37,192 nucleotides of DNA from a virus. Positions 22,376 to 29,162 of the stretch are shown one piece after another (positions within the stretch are counted from its first letter, which is position 1; each line of letters opens with the position of its first letter). Where the stretch lies: the IMG/VR virus record IMGVR_UViG_3300021438_000041, positions 1 to 37,192 of that record; one strand, 5' to 3'. The notes beneath the pieces are model-generated. The model worked only from the letters and a program-made list of their open reading frames with translations. It made no database searches and was not told where the DNA came from. The position numbers were made by a program, and so were the translations under genes.

Positions 22376-22849
22376 ATGGACTTCATTATTGAAGACGAGC
22401 AGTCGCAGTTGATTCCGGCAGAGCGGGAGATCGTGCCTGCCGGCGTTCACGAAATGACGATCAAGCACGCCGAGGAAGGGCCGAACGAATACAAGGTGAC
22501 CGACGCCAACCCGCAAGGGCTGTGCTTGAAGTTGCGGTTGGCCACTTCGTCTGGCAATCACAAGTTCGTCTTTGACGACATCCCGAAGCACCTTGGCTGG
22601 CGTGCCAAGCAGTTGGCCGACTCCATCGGCGTCGCTTCCGCTGGCGGCAAGGTAAGCCTTGATCCTGCCTCGCTAGTTGGTGCAACGCTGACAGCCGAAG
22701 TCAGCCACTACACCAGCAAGAGCGGCAAGGTCTCTGCAGTTGTGAAGCGGTACGTGGCTGGCCAGGAGAAGCCGCAGCCGAAGGCAAAGCCCAGAACGGT
22801 TGCGGCAAAGATCACTGCTTCTCTGCATGGCGATGACGTTCCCTTCTAG
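22376..22849 (+). CDS. SSB-like protein (DUF669-like) with DDVPF tip
   Basis: A 157-residue protein: residues 1-125 look like a five-stranded OB-type domain (HEMTIKHAEEGPN, LCLKLRLATSSGNHKFVFDD, GATLTAEVSHYTSKSGKV), in the manner of DUF669 phage proteins. A Lys/Pro linker follows and the chain ends DDVPF, matching the acidic Phe-terminated tip of bacterial SSB through which it recruits repair and replication partners. The role as single-strand binder is inferred from fold pattern, tip and place between RecT-like and primase genes. AAAGGA precedes the ATG. Confidence 0.72.
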   Translation: MDFIIEDEQSQLIPAEREIVPAGVHEMTIKHAEEGPNEYKVTDANPQGLCLKLRLATSSGNHKFVFDDIPKHLGWRAKQLADSIGVASAGGKVSLDPASLVGATLTAEVSHYTSKSGKVSAVVKRYVAGQEKPQPKAKPRTVAAKITASLHGDDVPF

Positions 22850-22876
22850 ATCAGAACCGCCACGCGATAGGCGCGG

Positions 22877-22896
22877 ATGCCGCTTCGACGCGGCAT
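22877..22896 (+). promoter_or_regulatory. Hairpin between SSB-like and DUF3223 genes
   Basis: ATGCCGC (22877-22883) pairs with GCGGCAT (22890-22896) around TTCGAC. It lies in the 76-bp gap 28 bp after the SSB-like stop. No T-tract; could protect or process the mRNA. Confidence 0.4.
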
Positions 22897-22925
22897 GGCG
22901 GGATTAAGGCAAAGGAGTGCTAACG

Positions 22926-23612
22926 ATGATTTCCGATGGCGGCCGTCGCGGCCGGTTCAAGATAAGAGGGGTTTACTACCCCACGTATAGGTCTGTAAGG
23001 GCCGAGGTGCTTCGTCGTCTATCGAAGTACACCAGCAAGGCACCGGAAGACCTGAGCGAAGAAGACGCAACATGGTTTGTGCATCTGATTCGCGAGATGC
23101 ACCCATACGCGGACGAAAAGTTGTCAAACCAAGTTGTTGCAGTGCGGCGATACAACCGCTACGGCCACCAGGGCAACAACCTGCTTTTGATCTACGCAGA
23201 CGGATCATCAAGCCCTTTTTCGTGGAACAAGTGCTGCAAGGGAAAGCAGTCGTCTGACGGCGCGTCTATCAAGACTGCACTGCGTGCCGCCGTTGCGTAC
23301 CAGACATCTGCGGTGATGCTCTCAGCATTCGCGAACTCAGACACGATTGTGTGTCCGATGTCTGGCGAGGTGATTACGCGACGGCTAGCCCATGTTGACC
23401 ACGCGCCTCCGAAGTTTGCTGACCTTGTGAATGCGTGGCTGATTGATCGAGACATACAACTAGATGACGTGCCGCTCGTTGACGACCCGCAGGGCGGCCA
23501 GCTGATCGCTCCCGGCGACGCGCTGGAATCTTGGATACGGTTTCACGAGCAGCACGCCGTCCTTCGCGTGGTTTCTGCTAAGTGGAACACGAGCGCGGAG
23601 GCGCGACGCTGA
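22926..23612 (+). CDS. DUF3223 (DCL-like) protein
   Basis: A 228-residue protein with the family outline: HPYADEKLSNQVVAVRRYNR then LLIYADGSSSPFSWNKCCKG in the N-terminal half and CPMSGEVITRRLAHVDHAPP in the C-terminal half; the last part is like an HNH-type metal-binding knuckle (Cys, Asp-His). The family has plant plastid DCL proteins (rRNA processing) and many phage and bacterial members with no known role. AAAGGAG is 8 bp before ATG 22926. The stop overlaps the primase-helicase ATG. Confidence 0.7.
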   Translation: MISDGGRRGRFKIRGVYYPTYRSVRAEVLRRLSKYTSKAPEDLSEEDATWFVHLIREMHPYADEKLSNQVVAVRRYNRYGHQGNNLLLIYADGSSSPFSWNKCCKGKQSSDGASIKTALRAAVAYQTSAVMLSAFANSDTIVCPMSGEVITRRLAHVDHAPPKFADLVNAWLIDRDIQLDDVPLVDDPQGGQLIAPGDALESWIRFHEQHAVLRVVSAKWNTSAEARR

Positions 23613-25375
23613 TGGACGCCCTTTCGCAGTGCATAGATTTTCTCGGCGCGATCTTTGAGCCCGAGGACATCATTGAGTTTCGGCCGCTTCCGCCAGCTGC
23701 GGGCCGAAGGTGGTCAACGCTGACAGAGATTCCAGACATCATCGAATGGCTGGATCGGCTTAACCGTGACGAGAACCAGCGCGTCCATGCCTACTTCGGA
23801 GCAAACCCAAGGAAGGCGAAGAACGCCTCGCAGGCCGAAGGCGTCGCCCTGGCCCGGTGCGTGTTCGCGGACTTTGATGGTGGTGTCGTGGTCGAGGACG
23901 CCCTGGCACGCGTTCGCGCGGCTGGCTTTCCCATGCCAACCTCCATTATTGAGAGCGGCGGCGGAGTCCATTTGTGGTGGCGTCTTTCCGAGCCGATGTA
24001 CGACGCGGCTGCATGGCACGAGCGGATGAAGGCCATTGCATCATCCTTGGGCTCCGACCAATCAATCTGCGATTGGCCGAGGATCATGAGACTCCCAGGG
24101 TTCGTCAACTGGAAGTACGAGCAGACGCCACGAGCACATTTATGGGACTGCGACCCGACGCGAATCTACGCGCTGGACGTGTTTAACAAGCAGGCCGTGC
24201 AATCAATCGTCGTCAAGCCTAAGAGCATGAGCGACCTGACTCGCAGGTTCCTTGAGGAGGGATTCACGCTTGCTGCTGGGCGACGGCAAACAATGTTCAC
24301 GGTTGCCTGCGACATGGCCGCCCGTGGGTGGGGCGTGGCTGAGGCCACCACGGCAATCATGGAGCGGATGCGTCGTGTTGGGCTCAGGCAAGACGACCTT
24401 GAAGACTGCCCGCGTCAGATAGCGAACGCCTGGAAGAGGACTCGGCTGCCTGTTCTTGGATCCGCAGACGAAGCCGTTCCAGTTGTTGATGCAGCAGACG
24501 AAACCCCAACGCCGACGCTTCTGGACGCAATCAAGGCTTGGCGCGAGCAAGAAGAGACGCCTGCTCTACCGACCGGCATTCCGGCCCTAGATAAGCTTTT
24601 TGGCGGCGGTCTTCCGCTTGGGCAGATGACAGCCATTGCGGCTGCTCCCGGCCTCGGAAAGTCTGCTCTGGCCCTGCAGTTGGTCCTTCAGTGCCTCGGG
24701 CAGAACCCTGAGATGGTTGCGGCCTGGTGCCTTGGCGAGATGACGCGGGCGGCACTGGCGGCCAGGGCGATCACGAACTTCGGCGGCCAGCCAGAGATGC
24801 TTACGCTGCAGGACGTAATCAAGAAGAGAGAGCCCAGCGACCGGATCGCGTCGGATCTTGGCGCAGCCATAGGCAACCGCCTGAAGTTGATCGAAGCGCC
24901 GCTAATCATTGACAGGATCGAGCGTGCAGTTGCGAAAGACGGCCCGACTTTGCTTGTGGTTGACTATCTGCAGTTGGTCCGCTCCACCCGACATTTCAAC
25001 GACAAGACAGGCGAGATAAACGAGGTTCTCCTAAAGCTTCGAGAAATCACCACTGCCAGAAACATTGCGACGCTGCTGGTCACGAACATTGCCAAGGGGT
25101 GCGACGCCAGCACTGAGATTGGCAACATCGGAAAGGGCTCAAATCAGATTGATTTCGACGTAGACAACTTCCTTTTTGGACACCGCTCCGGGGAAACCGG
25201 GCAGGACGGCGAAATCAAGATTGAGTGGAAGTGCAAGAAGCTTCGCCAGGGCCAGATGGCCGACGTGGAAATGTGGTTTCACGGCCAGTACCAGTACTTT
25301 GAAGACGCCTGCCAGATACCTGACTTTCCAGAGTTTTCCGGCCACGCACCCACTGAGAACTGGGGTGCCGTGTGA
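23612..25375 (+). CDS. Primase-helicase fusion (AEP/RepB-type primase plus DnaB-like helicase)
   Basis: A 587-residue replication enzyme. Residues about 50-200 form an archaeo-eukaryotic type primase domain: FADFDGG (85-91, catalytic Asp), SGGGVHLWW (115-123), ICDWPRIMRLPGFVNWK (152-168). Residues 310-560 form a RecA-fold hexameric helicase of DnaB type: AAPGLGKSALAL (Walker A, 344-355), LLVVDYLQLV (Walker B, D451), TNIAKG (491-496) and the KKLRQGQ element (542-548). The two activities in one chain replace separate DnaG and DnaB. Coupled with the initiator by a GTGTGA overlap, it would be loaded at the origin lying within that gene. Confidence 0.88.
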   Translation: MDALSQCIDFLGAIFEPEDIIEFRPLPPAAGRRWSTLTEIPDIIEWLDRLNRDENQRVHAYFGANPRKAKNASQAEGVALARCVFADFDGGVVVEDALARVRAAGFPMPTSIIESGGGVHLWWRLSEPMYDAAAWHERMKAIASSLGSDQSICDWPRIMRLPGFVNWKYEQTPRAHLWDCDPTRIYALDVFNKQAVQSIVVKPKSMSDLTRRFLEEGFTLAAGRRQTMFTVACDMAARGWGVAEATTAIMERMRRVGLRQDDLEDCPRQIANAWKRTRLPVLGSADEAVPVVDAADETPTPTLLDAIKAWREQEETPALPTGIPALDKLFGGGLPLGQMTAIAAAPGLGKSALALQLVLQCLGQNPEMVAAWCLGEMTRAALAARAITNFGGQPEMLTLQDVIKKREPSDRIASDLGAAIGNRLKLIEAPLIIDRIERAVAKDGPTLLVVDYLQLVRSTRHFNDKTGEINEVLLKLREITTARNIATLLVTNIAKGCDASTEIGNIGKGSNQIDFDVDNFLFGHRSGETGQDGEIKIEWKCKKLRQGQMADVEMWFHGQYQYFEDACQIPDFPEFSGHAPTENWGAV

Positions 25376-25941
25376 CGTACGAGAAACGCGCAGCCAAGGA
25401 GCCATCGCGCCAGGGCGAAATGCGTCGCCGTTGGCGGGCGATGCTCGAAGACGGCTCCCTAGCCTCGCTCAGATCAGAGGGGCGGCTAGCGGCTCTGTAC
25501 GTGCTCTACGCAGCCGACTTCTCGACGTGCCAAGTCAGGATGTCCATCCGTCGTGCCGCCAGGCTTGTGGGAGTCCACCCGACCACCATGCGGAGAGGCA
25601 TCGCACAGATGGTTTCGTCTGGGGTTCTGGAGGTTTTGGAGAAGCCTGAGGGGGCTGGCCGGACAGTTTTCCTTGTCACTGCGCGCGCACCAGTGGTGCC
25701 CCCCCCGGGCACGAGTGGTGTCCAGGAGCGCGCACCAGTGGTGTCCACCCCTGGCACGAGTGGTGCGCGCTCCGGACACGAGCCGTGCGCGGAGCGCGCA
25801 CCAGTGGTGTCCGGAGCGCGCACACTCTGTGCCCGCAATTCATTTAGATCCATTGGTAGTCCAAGTACTACCAATGGGATCTCAAGTAAGGATTCTTCCG
25901 GTGCCGGGCAGGAGCCGGCACCGTCGAATCCAACCGGCTGA
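25372..25941 (+). CDS. Replication initiator (lambda O-like) with origin inside the gene
   Basis: A 189-residue protein. Residues about 30-104 form a winged helix-turn-helix (LASLRSEGRLAALYVLYAAD, then SIRRAARLVGVHPTTMRRGI and VLEVLEKPEGAGRTVFLV). Residues 105-153 are low complexity (APVV and PGTSG runs) because the DNA there is an iteron array; the rest is Ser/Gly/Pro-rich and probably disordered. As in lambda gene O, the N-terminal domain would bind the iterons within its own gene and recruit the helicase encoded just upstream. Start GTG 25372 in the overlap with that gene. No helicase-loader domain is seen at the C-terminus. Confidence 0.78.
   Translation: MTYEKRAAKEPSRQGEMRRRWRAMLEDGSLASLRSEGRLAALYVLYAADFSTCQVRMSIRRAARLVGVHPTTMRRGIAQMVSSGVLEVLEKPEGAGRTVFLVTARAPVVPPPGTSGVQERAPVVSTPGTSGARSGHEPCAERAPVVSGARTLCARNSFRSIGSPSTTNGISSKDSSGAGQEPAPSNPTG
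25688..25831. repeat. Seven palindromic iterons at 22-bp spacing: candidate replication origin
   Basis: An 11-bp near-palindrome CACCAGTGGTG recurs at 25688, 25733 and 25799; variant CACGAGTGGTG at 25710 and 25755; weaker CACGAGCCGTG at 25777 and CACACTCTGTG at 25821. Start-to-start distances are 22, 23, 22, 22, 22 and 22 bp, two helical turns, so all sit on one face of the helix. Spacers often hold GGAGCGCG or TCC. The 22-bp step is out of codon phase, so the same motif is read as APVV in some copies and GTSG in others, showing DNA-level selection. Confidence 0.85.
25846..25882. repeat. Large inverted repeat beside the iterons (origin element)
   Basis: AGATCCATTGGTAGT (25846-25860) and its complement with one extra G (25867-25882) flank a 6-nt loop CCAAGT. 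The core CCATTGGTAGT with ACTACCAATGG is perfect. It follows the last iteron by 14 bp, in the part of the gene with the highest A+T by eye (about 25837-25895), where DNA melting and helicase loading would occur. Confidence 0.75.
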
Positions 25942-25980
25942 TTTGTTGACGACAGAAGAACACTCAAGGACGAGGAACAC

Positions 25981-26199
25981 ATGGACATAGAACGATCAGA
26001 TCTTTCCGCTAGGCAAGCCGAGGTGCTTGAGTGGATCCGGGCCAACTCAAGGCTTTACTCGCCAACCGTGCGTGAAATCGCTAGCGCTCTGGGCATCAAG
26101 TCGCCCAACGGCGTTGTCTGCCACTTGAAGGCTTTGGAGAAAAAGGGCGTCATTCGCCGCACGCCCAAGTCCAGCCGTGGAATCGAGGTGGTTGCATGA
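25981..26199 (+). CDS. LexA-like DNA-binding domain without peptidase
   Basis: A 72-residue protein that matches only the LexA N-terminal winged helix: LSARQAEVLEWIRANSRLYS, then PTVREIASALGIKSPNGVVC and LKALEKKGVIRRTPKSSRGI. The hinge, cleavage site and Ser-Lys peptidase domain of LexA are absent, so it cannot self-cleave and lacks the usual dimerisation domain. It could compete for host SOS operators, act as a SOS-blind phage repressor, or be the remnant of one. GAGGA is about 6 bp before the ATG. The stop overlaps the next ATG. Confidence 0.85.
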   Translation: MDIERSDLSARQAEVLEWIRANSRLYSPTVREIASALGIKSPNGVVCHLKALEKKGVIRRTPKSSRGIEVVA

Positions 26200-26450
26200 G
26201 GAACGACGAAATCATCCAGGGTCTGAAGGAACTTGCACTGTCGTGCGACGTGGCCATCGAGCGTGTTCGCAGCCGCAGCACTATTCGGCAGATTCAAGAG
26301 CAGCAAGTGCTCGTCCTGGCGGCGGCCGACGCCATCGTGCAGTTGCAGCAGAGATTAGTGCGGCAGGCTTGCTACTTCGAGCACATTGAAGCCGTGAACG
26401 AGCCACGGTGGCCGCTGCTCGAAGACGACGATCCGGGGGCAGCGCTATGA
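26196..26450 (+). CDS. Small helical protein of unknown function
   Basis: An 84-residue protein with ATGA overlap to the LexA-like gene. Helical, with Gln-rich segment IRQIQEQQVLVLAAADAIVQ that looks like a coiled coil, and an acidic tail (LLEDDDPGAAL). No family recognised. Coupling suggests a role beside the LexA-like repressor, for instance as a dimeriser; that is inference. Confidence 0.55.
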   Translation: MRNDEIIQGLKELALSCDVAIERVRSRSTIRQIQEQQVLVLAAADAIVQLQQRLVRQACYFEHIEAVNEPRWPLLEDDDPGAAL

Positions 26451-26659
26451 CGATCACCGATTACGTCTGGATCAGCATCGGACAAATCACGCTCGCGGCG
26501 ACGTTCGCCCTGGGCATCTTGATTGGTGTCTCGCTACGAAAGGGCCAAAGGAATGGCGACTGCAACACGGGAACGGAAGGCCACGATAACTCTGGAAACG
26601 TCATCGCTACGCTCGGCGCTGGCCGACGTGCTTCGGGCGGTTCCGGCACGACACGCTAG
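26447..26659 (+). CDS. Small single-pass membrane protein, overlapping the clamp gene
   Basis: A 70-residue frame starting in an ATGA overlap. Residues 7-30 (YVWISIGQITLAATFALGIL) form one clear transmembrane helix followed by basic residues (SLRKGQR). The final 36 residues lie over the start of the dnaN-like gene in another frame and are low complexity. Either a real small membrane protein with a non-essential tail or an incidental frame. Confidence 0.4.
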   Translation: MTITDYVWISIGQITLAATFALGILIGVSLRKGQRNGDCNTGTEGHDNSGNVIATLGAGRRASGGSGTTR

Positions 26660-27668
26660 GCCAGTGCTGGCAAACGTCCGCCTGGGCGACGGTCTGCTGA
26701 GCGGCACGGACTTGGAAGTGCGGATTGATCGCGAGATCGACTACCACGGCGATGCCGTGCTCTTGCCGGCCCATCGGCTCAGTGCCATCCTGCGGGCGGC
26801 TACTGGCGGCGAGGTGTCGCTGCAGCTGCTCAAGTCCAGCGTTGTGGTTCGCTGCGGTTCCGGCTCGTGGACGCTGCCCACTGAGGACGTGGCTGAGTTC
26901 CCGACGTGGGACGCCGGCGACTTGAAGGCCGTCTGTCGCCTGCCGGCGGACCAGTTCGCACGGGCCGCCAGGGCGACGGTGTACGCCACGGATTCGGAGT
27001 CGAGCCGGTACGCACTGGGCGGCGTTCTGCTGGACGTGGAGCCAACGGACGACGGCTCTCGGCAGCACTGGGTGGCGACGGACGGCCGCAGGCTCAGCGT
27101 CGTGGAGACGGAAGCCGATGACGCCGTGGACGCTTCGCAGACTGTCATTCCGGCACGGCTGCTCAGCACCGTCTCAAGCATGGCCGACGGCGACGGCTCG
27201 GTGCAGATTGAGAGCAACGGCAAGGAAGTCCGTTTCACGCTCGACGGCTGCACCGTAACGGGACGGCTCGTTGACGGACGCTTTCCTCGGTGGCGTGACG
27301 TTGTTGGCGAGCCCGAAGGCGAGCCCACCGTGCTCGGCGTGAGCGAGCTGCTCCAGGCGGTGCAGTCTGCCGCTATCGTCACCAGCGAGCAGTCCAAGGG
27401 GATTGACCTGACGTGGACGACCGACACTCTCGTGCTCGTGGGCCGCTCCAGCGAGTACGGCGAGAGCCTGGTGCAGTGCGACGTGGTGAAGGCCGGGAGT
27501 GCTTCGAGCACGAAGGTGGACCCAAAGTACGTAGCCCAGTTTCTGGCCAATCTGCCGAGCGACGAGGAGCCGCACGTTGACGTGTACGCGAAGGATGCCG
27601 AGAGCCGGGTGCTGCTGAAGTGCGGCCCGTACGCCGGCGTCATCATGCCCCTGGCGAAGGAGGCATGA
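26553..27668 (+). CDS. dnaN: DNA polymerase III beta subunit-like sliding clamp
   Basis: A 371-residue protein with the three-fold beta-clamp arrangement: domain 1 ITLETSSLRSALADVLRAVP and VLANVRLGDGLLSGTDLEVR, the TTLPTEDVAEFP-like end of that domain (here WTLPTEDVAEFPTWD), domain 2 FARAARATVYATDSESSRYA then WVATDGRRLSVVE, and domain 3 FTLDGCTVTGRLVDGRFPRW with a hydrophobic end MPLAKEA. It would ring DNA and tether the host polymerase. No phage polymerase is encoded here. AAAGGG (26539-26544) lies 8 bp before ATG 26553. The next gene overlaps the stop. Confidence 0.88.
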   Translation: MATATRERKATITLETSSLRSALADVLRAVPARHARPVLANVRLGDGLLSGTDLEVRIDREIDYHGDAVLLPAHRLSAILRAATGGEVSLQLLKSSVVVRCGSGSWTLPTEDVAEFPTWDAGDLKAVCRLPADQFARAARATVYATDSESSRYALGGVLLDVEPTDDGSRQHWVATDGRRLSVVETEADDAVDASQTVIPARLLSTVSSMADGDGSVQIESNGKEVRFTLDGCTVTGRLVDGRFPRWRDVVGEPEGEPTVLGVSELLQAVQSAAIVTSEQSKGIDLTWTTDTLVLVGRSSEYGESLVQCDVVKAGSASSTKVDPKYVAQFLANLPSDEEPHVDVYAKDAESRVLLKCGPYAGVIMPLAKEA

Positions 27669-28114
27669 TCGTGCGGACGCTCGAGGTAGACAGGGACGCC
27701 ATCCACCAGTTGCACAAGTCCGGTGCGTCCACGCGGCAGATTGCCCAGCGGCTTGGCTGTGCGAGATCGACGGTATGGCGAGTCATTAACGGCCACATGC
27801 CGAGAACCGGCAGCCGTGGCACGAAGGTTGACCGTGCTGTGCTGCTTGACTTGTGGCAGCGTGGGCTGACTCTGATTGAGATGGGCAACGCCATCGGGTG
27901 CTCCGCGTCCACCGTGGGCGATTTGGTGAAACAGCACCAGATGCCGCCGCGTGAGCCGCTGAAGAAAATGCCGCTGGCGGACCCGACGCCAGACGAGATT
28001 GCGGAGCGTGCTAGAGAATGCAGGGAAAGGCACTACGCGATGCGGCGAGCCGAGAAGGAAGAGACGGTGCGTACGAAGGTGTGGAAGTGGCAACAGCAAG
28101 GCGGGGCGGCGTGA
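27665..28114 (+). CDS. Regulator with two helix-turn-helix motifs and DPTPDEI tail
   Basis: A 149-residue protein with two resolvase/homeodomain-type HTH motifs: STRQIAQRLGCARSTVWRVI (residues about 22-41) and TLIEMGNAIGCSASTVGDLV (about 68-87). The C-terminal part is basic and helical and contains DPTPDEIAERARECRERH, a segment also present in the 32119-32505 protein. Probably binds a composite DNA site as monomer or dimer. ATGA overlap with dnaN. Regulator of middle or late genes is plausible. Confidence 0.72.
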   Translation: MIVRTLEVDRDAIHQLHKSGASTRQIAQRLGCARSTVWRVINGHMPRTGSRGTKVDRAVLLDLWQRGLTLIEMGNAIGCSASTVGDLVKQHQMPPREPLKKMPLADPTPDEIAERARECRERHYAMRRAEKEETVRTKVWKWQQQGGAA

Positions 28115-28154
28115 ACGCCAGAGATGAATGGCTGCGAACACAGGAGCATGACAC

Positions 28155-28433
28155 ATGACAGGCGAGATTGAGCAGTCCATTCCATCGCGTGGTTCTCACG
28201 GGCCAGCCATAGCGTGGGCTTTGTTGCGGGCAGAGGGATCGGTGGCGGCCTGCCATGAACTGCTGTCGCTTGATGAGCCAGTCTCGCGAGGGCAGCCGCA
28301 GCCCACGCTCACCGACGAGGAGCGAGAGGCGATCAAGGCTGGAATCGCGAACTGCGAAGACATCACCTATGGCGGCCCGAACGACGAAGAAGCGGCGAGA
28401 GTCCTTCGGCGGCTACTGGAGCGGCTAGGCTGA
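28155..28433 (+). CDS. Cassette-array small protein 1
   Basis: A 92-residue protein in the first unit of a tandem array. It shares the C-terminal pattern LTDEEREAIKAGI then DEEAARVLRRLLERLG with the next gene (LLPEEREAVGRM, EDAAVFRGLLRRLR), so the two are diverged paralogues, and its first 20 codons share DNA with the other leaders (CATCGCGTGGTTCTCACG, 28183-28200). No function recognised. Confidence 0.6.
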   Translation: MTGEIEQSIPSRGSHGPAIAWALLRAEGSVAACHELLSLDEPVSRGQPQPTLTDEEREAIKAGIANCEDITYGGPNDEEAARVLRRLLERLG

Positions 28434-28461
28434 GAACGCCAAGGATCAGGAGCGGCGAGAC

Positions 28462-28794
28462 ATGAGCGACGACAACACGCAGGACGGTGCCGAGCCGTCT
28501 CCTGCATCCGCTGGTTCTCACGTCATGGGCGTTCCATTGTTGCTTGATGCGATCGGTGATTGCCTCGCGCAGGTTGATCCGTTTGACCAGCGCTGCGTTG
28601 TGGTGCTGAACACGCCAGAGCGGAGGAAGGCACACAAGGCGCTTTGGCAGTTGCGGCAAATGGCAGAGAGTTCCTACGTGCGGCTGCTCCCGGAGGAGCG
28701 GGAGGCCGTTGGTCGGATGTCGTTTTTGCTGGAACAGCATGGCTGGCGTGAGGACGCTGCCGTGTTTCGCGGGCTGCTGCGGCGGCTGAGATGA
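28462..28794 (+). CDS. Cassette-array small protein 2
   Basis: A 110-residue protein. N-terminal 20 residues (MSDDNTQDGAEPSPASAGSH) are variable and polar; the rest is helical (MGVPLLLDAIGDCLAQVDPF, ALWQLRQMAESSYVRLLPEE). C-terminus paralogous to the preceding protein. The leader box GAACGCCAAGGATCAGGAGC (28434-28453) provides the ribosome-binding site. Unknown role. Confidence 0.6.
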   Translation: MSDDNTQDGAEPSPASAGSHVMGVPLLLDAIGDCLAQVDPFDQRCVVVLNTPERRKAHKALWQLRQMAESSYVRLLPEEREAVGRMSFLLEQHGWREDAAVFRGLLRRLR

Positions 28795-28819
28795 GAACGA
28801 CAAGGATCAGGAGCATCGC

Positions 28820-28894
28820 ATGACAGACGAAACTACACCGCAGGACGGCAAGGCGATGCCTCCTGCATCCGCTGGTTCTCAAAGGGAGAAGTGA
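28820..28894 (+). CDS. Cassette-array leader peptide, possibly truncated third copy
   Basis: A 24-residue frame, MTDETTPQDGKAMPPASAGS then QREK, which matches the N-terminus of the preceding gene product (MSDDN-QDG, PSPASAGS). The body of the cassette is missing, and the next gene begins 2 bp after its stop, so the copy looks truncated and joined to a different body. It may still be translated as a leader peptide (GGATCAGGAG lies 7 bp upstream). Confidence 0.4.
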   Translation: MTDETTPQDGKAMPPASAGSQREK

Positions 28895-28895
28895 A

Positions 28896-29162
28896 ATGGA
28901 CGTTGTCACGCGGATCAACCGATGGCTGGAGGACGAGGACGCGGCAGACGCAGACAAGACGCTGCATGACGCCCGCGACGAGATCGTTGCATTGCGGGCG
29001 ATGCTGAAGCGAGAGAGCGAGTCTGCAAGCGAGGCCGTGCGGCTAATGACAGACAACGCAAGCCGCTACGGATTCCTGCTCGGCGGGCTGGAGATGGTCG
29101 CTGCCGGCCATACGACGGCTGACAAGGTGCTGGAGGCGGCGAAGGCAAAATACGGGGACTGA
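28896..29162 (+). CDS. Cassette-array small protein 3
   Basis: An 88-residue mostly helical, charged protein (WLEDEDAADADKTLHDARDE, then IVALRAMLKRESESASEAVR) that looks like a coiled coil. AAAGGGAG (28881-28888) is 7 bp before the ATG. Unlike the two paralogues before it, its C-terminus (EMVAAGHTTADKVLEAAKAK) is not similar, so a different body sits behind a related leader. Confidence 0.6.
   Translation: MDVVTRINRWLEDEDAADADKTLHDARDEIVALRAMLKRESESASEAVRLMTDNASRYGFLLGGLEMVAAGHTTADKVLEAAKAKYGD

Noticed and set aside
25688-25831. CRISPR-like array from the repeated 11-bp motif
   Set aside because: Repeats are too short, spacers are 11-12 bp and themselves similar, and the array lies inside a coding frame; an iteron array fits better.
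26741-28180. 479-codon open frame on the - strand across dnaN and the HTH gene
   Set aside because: Antisense shadow of a GC-rich, well-supported + strand gene; composition is Ser/Arg/Pro-rich without motif or ribosome-binding site.
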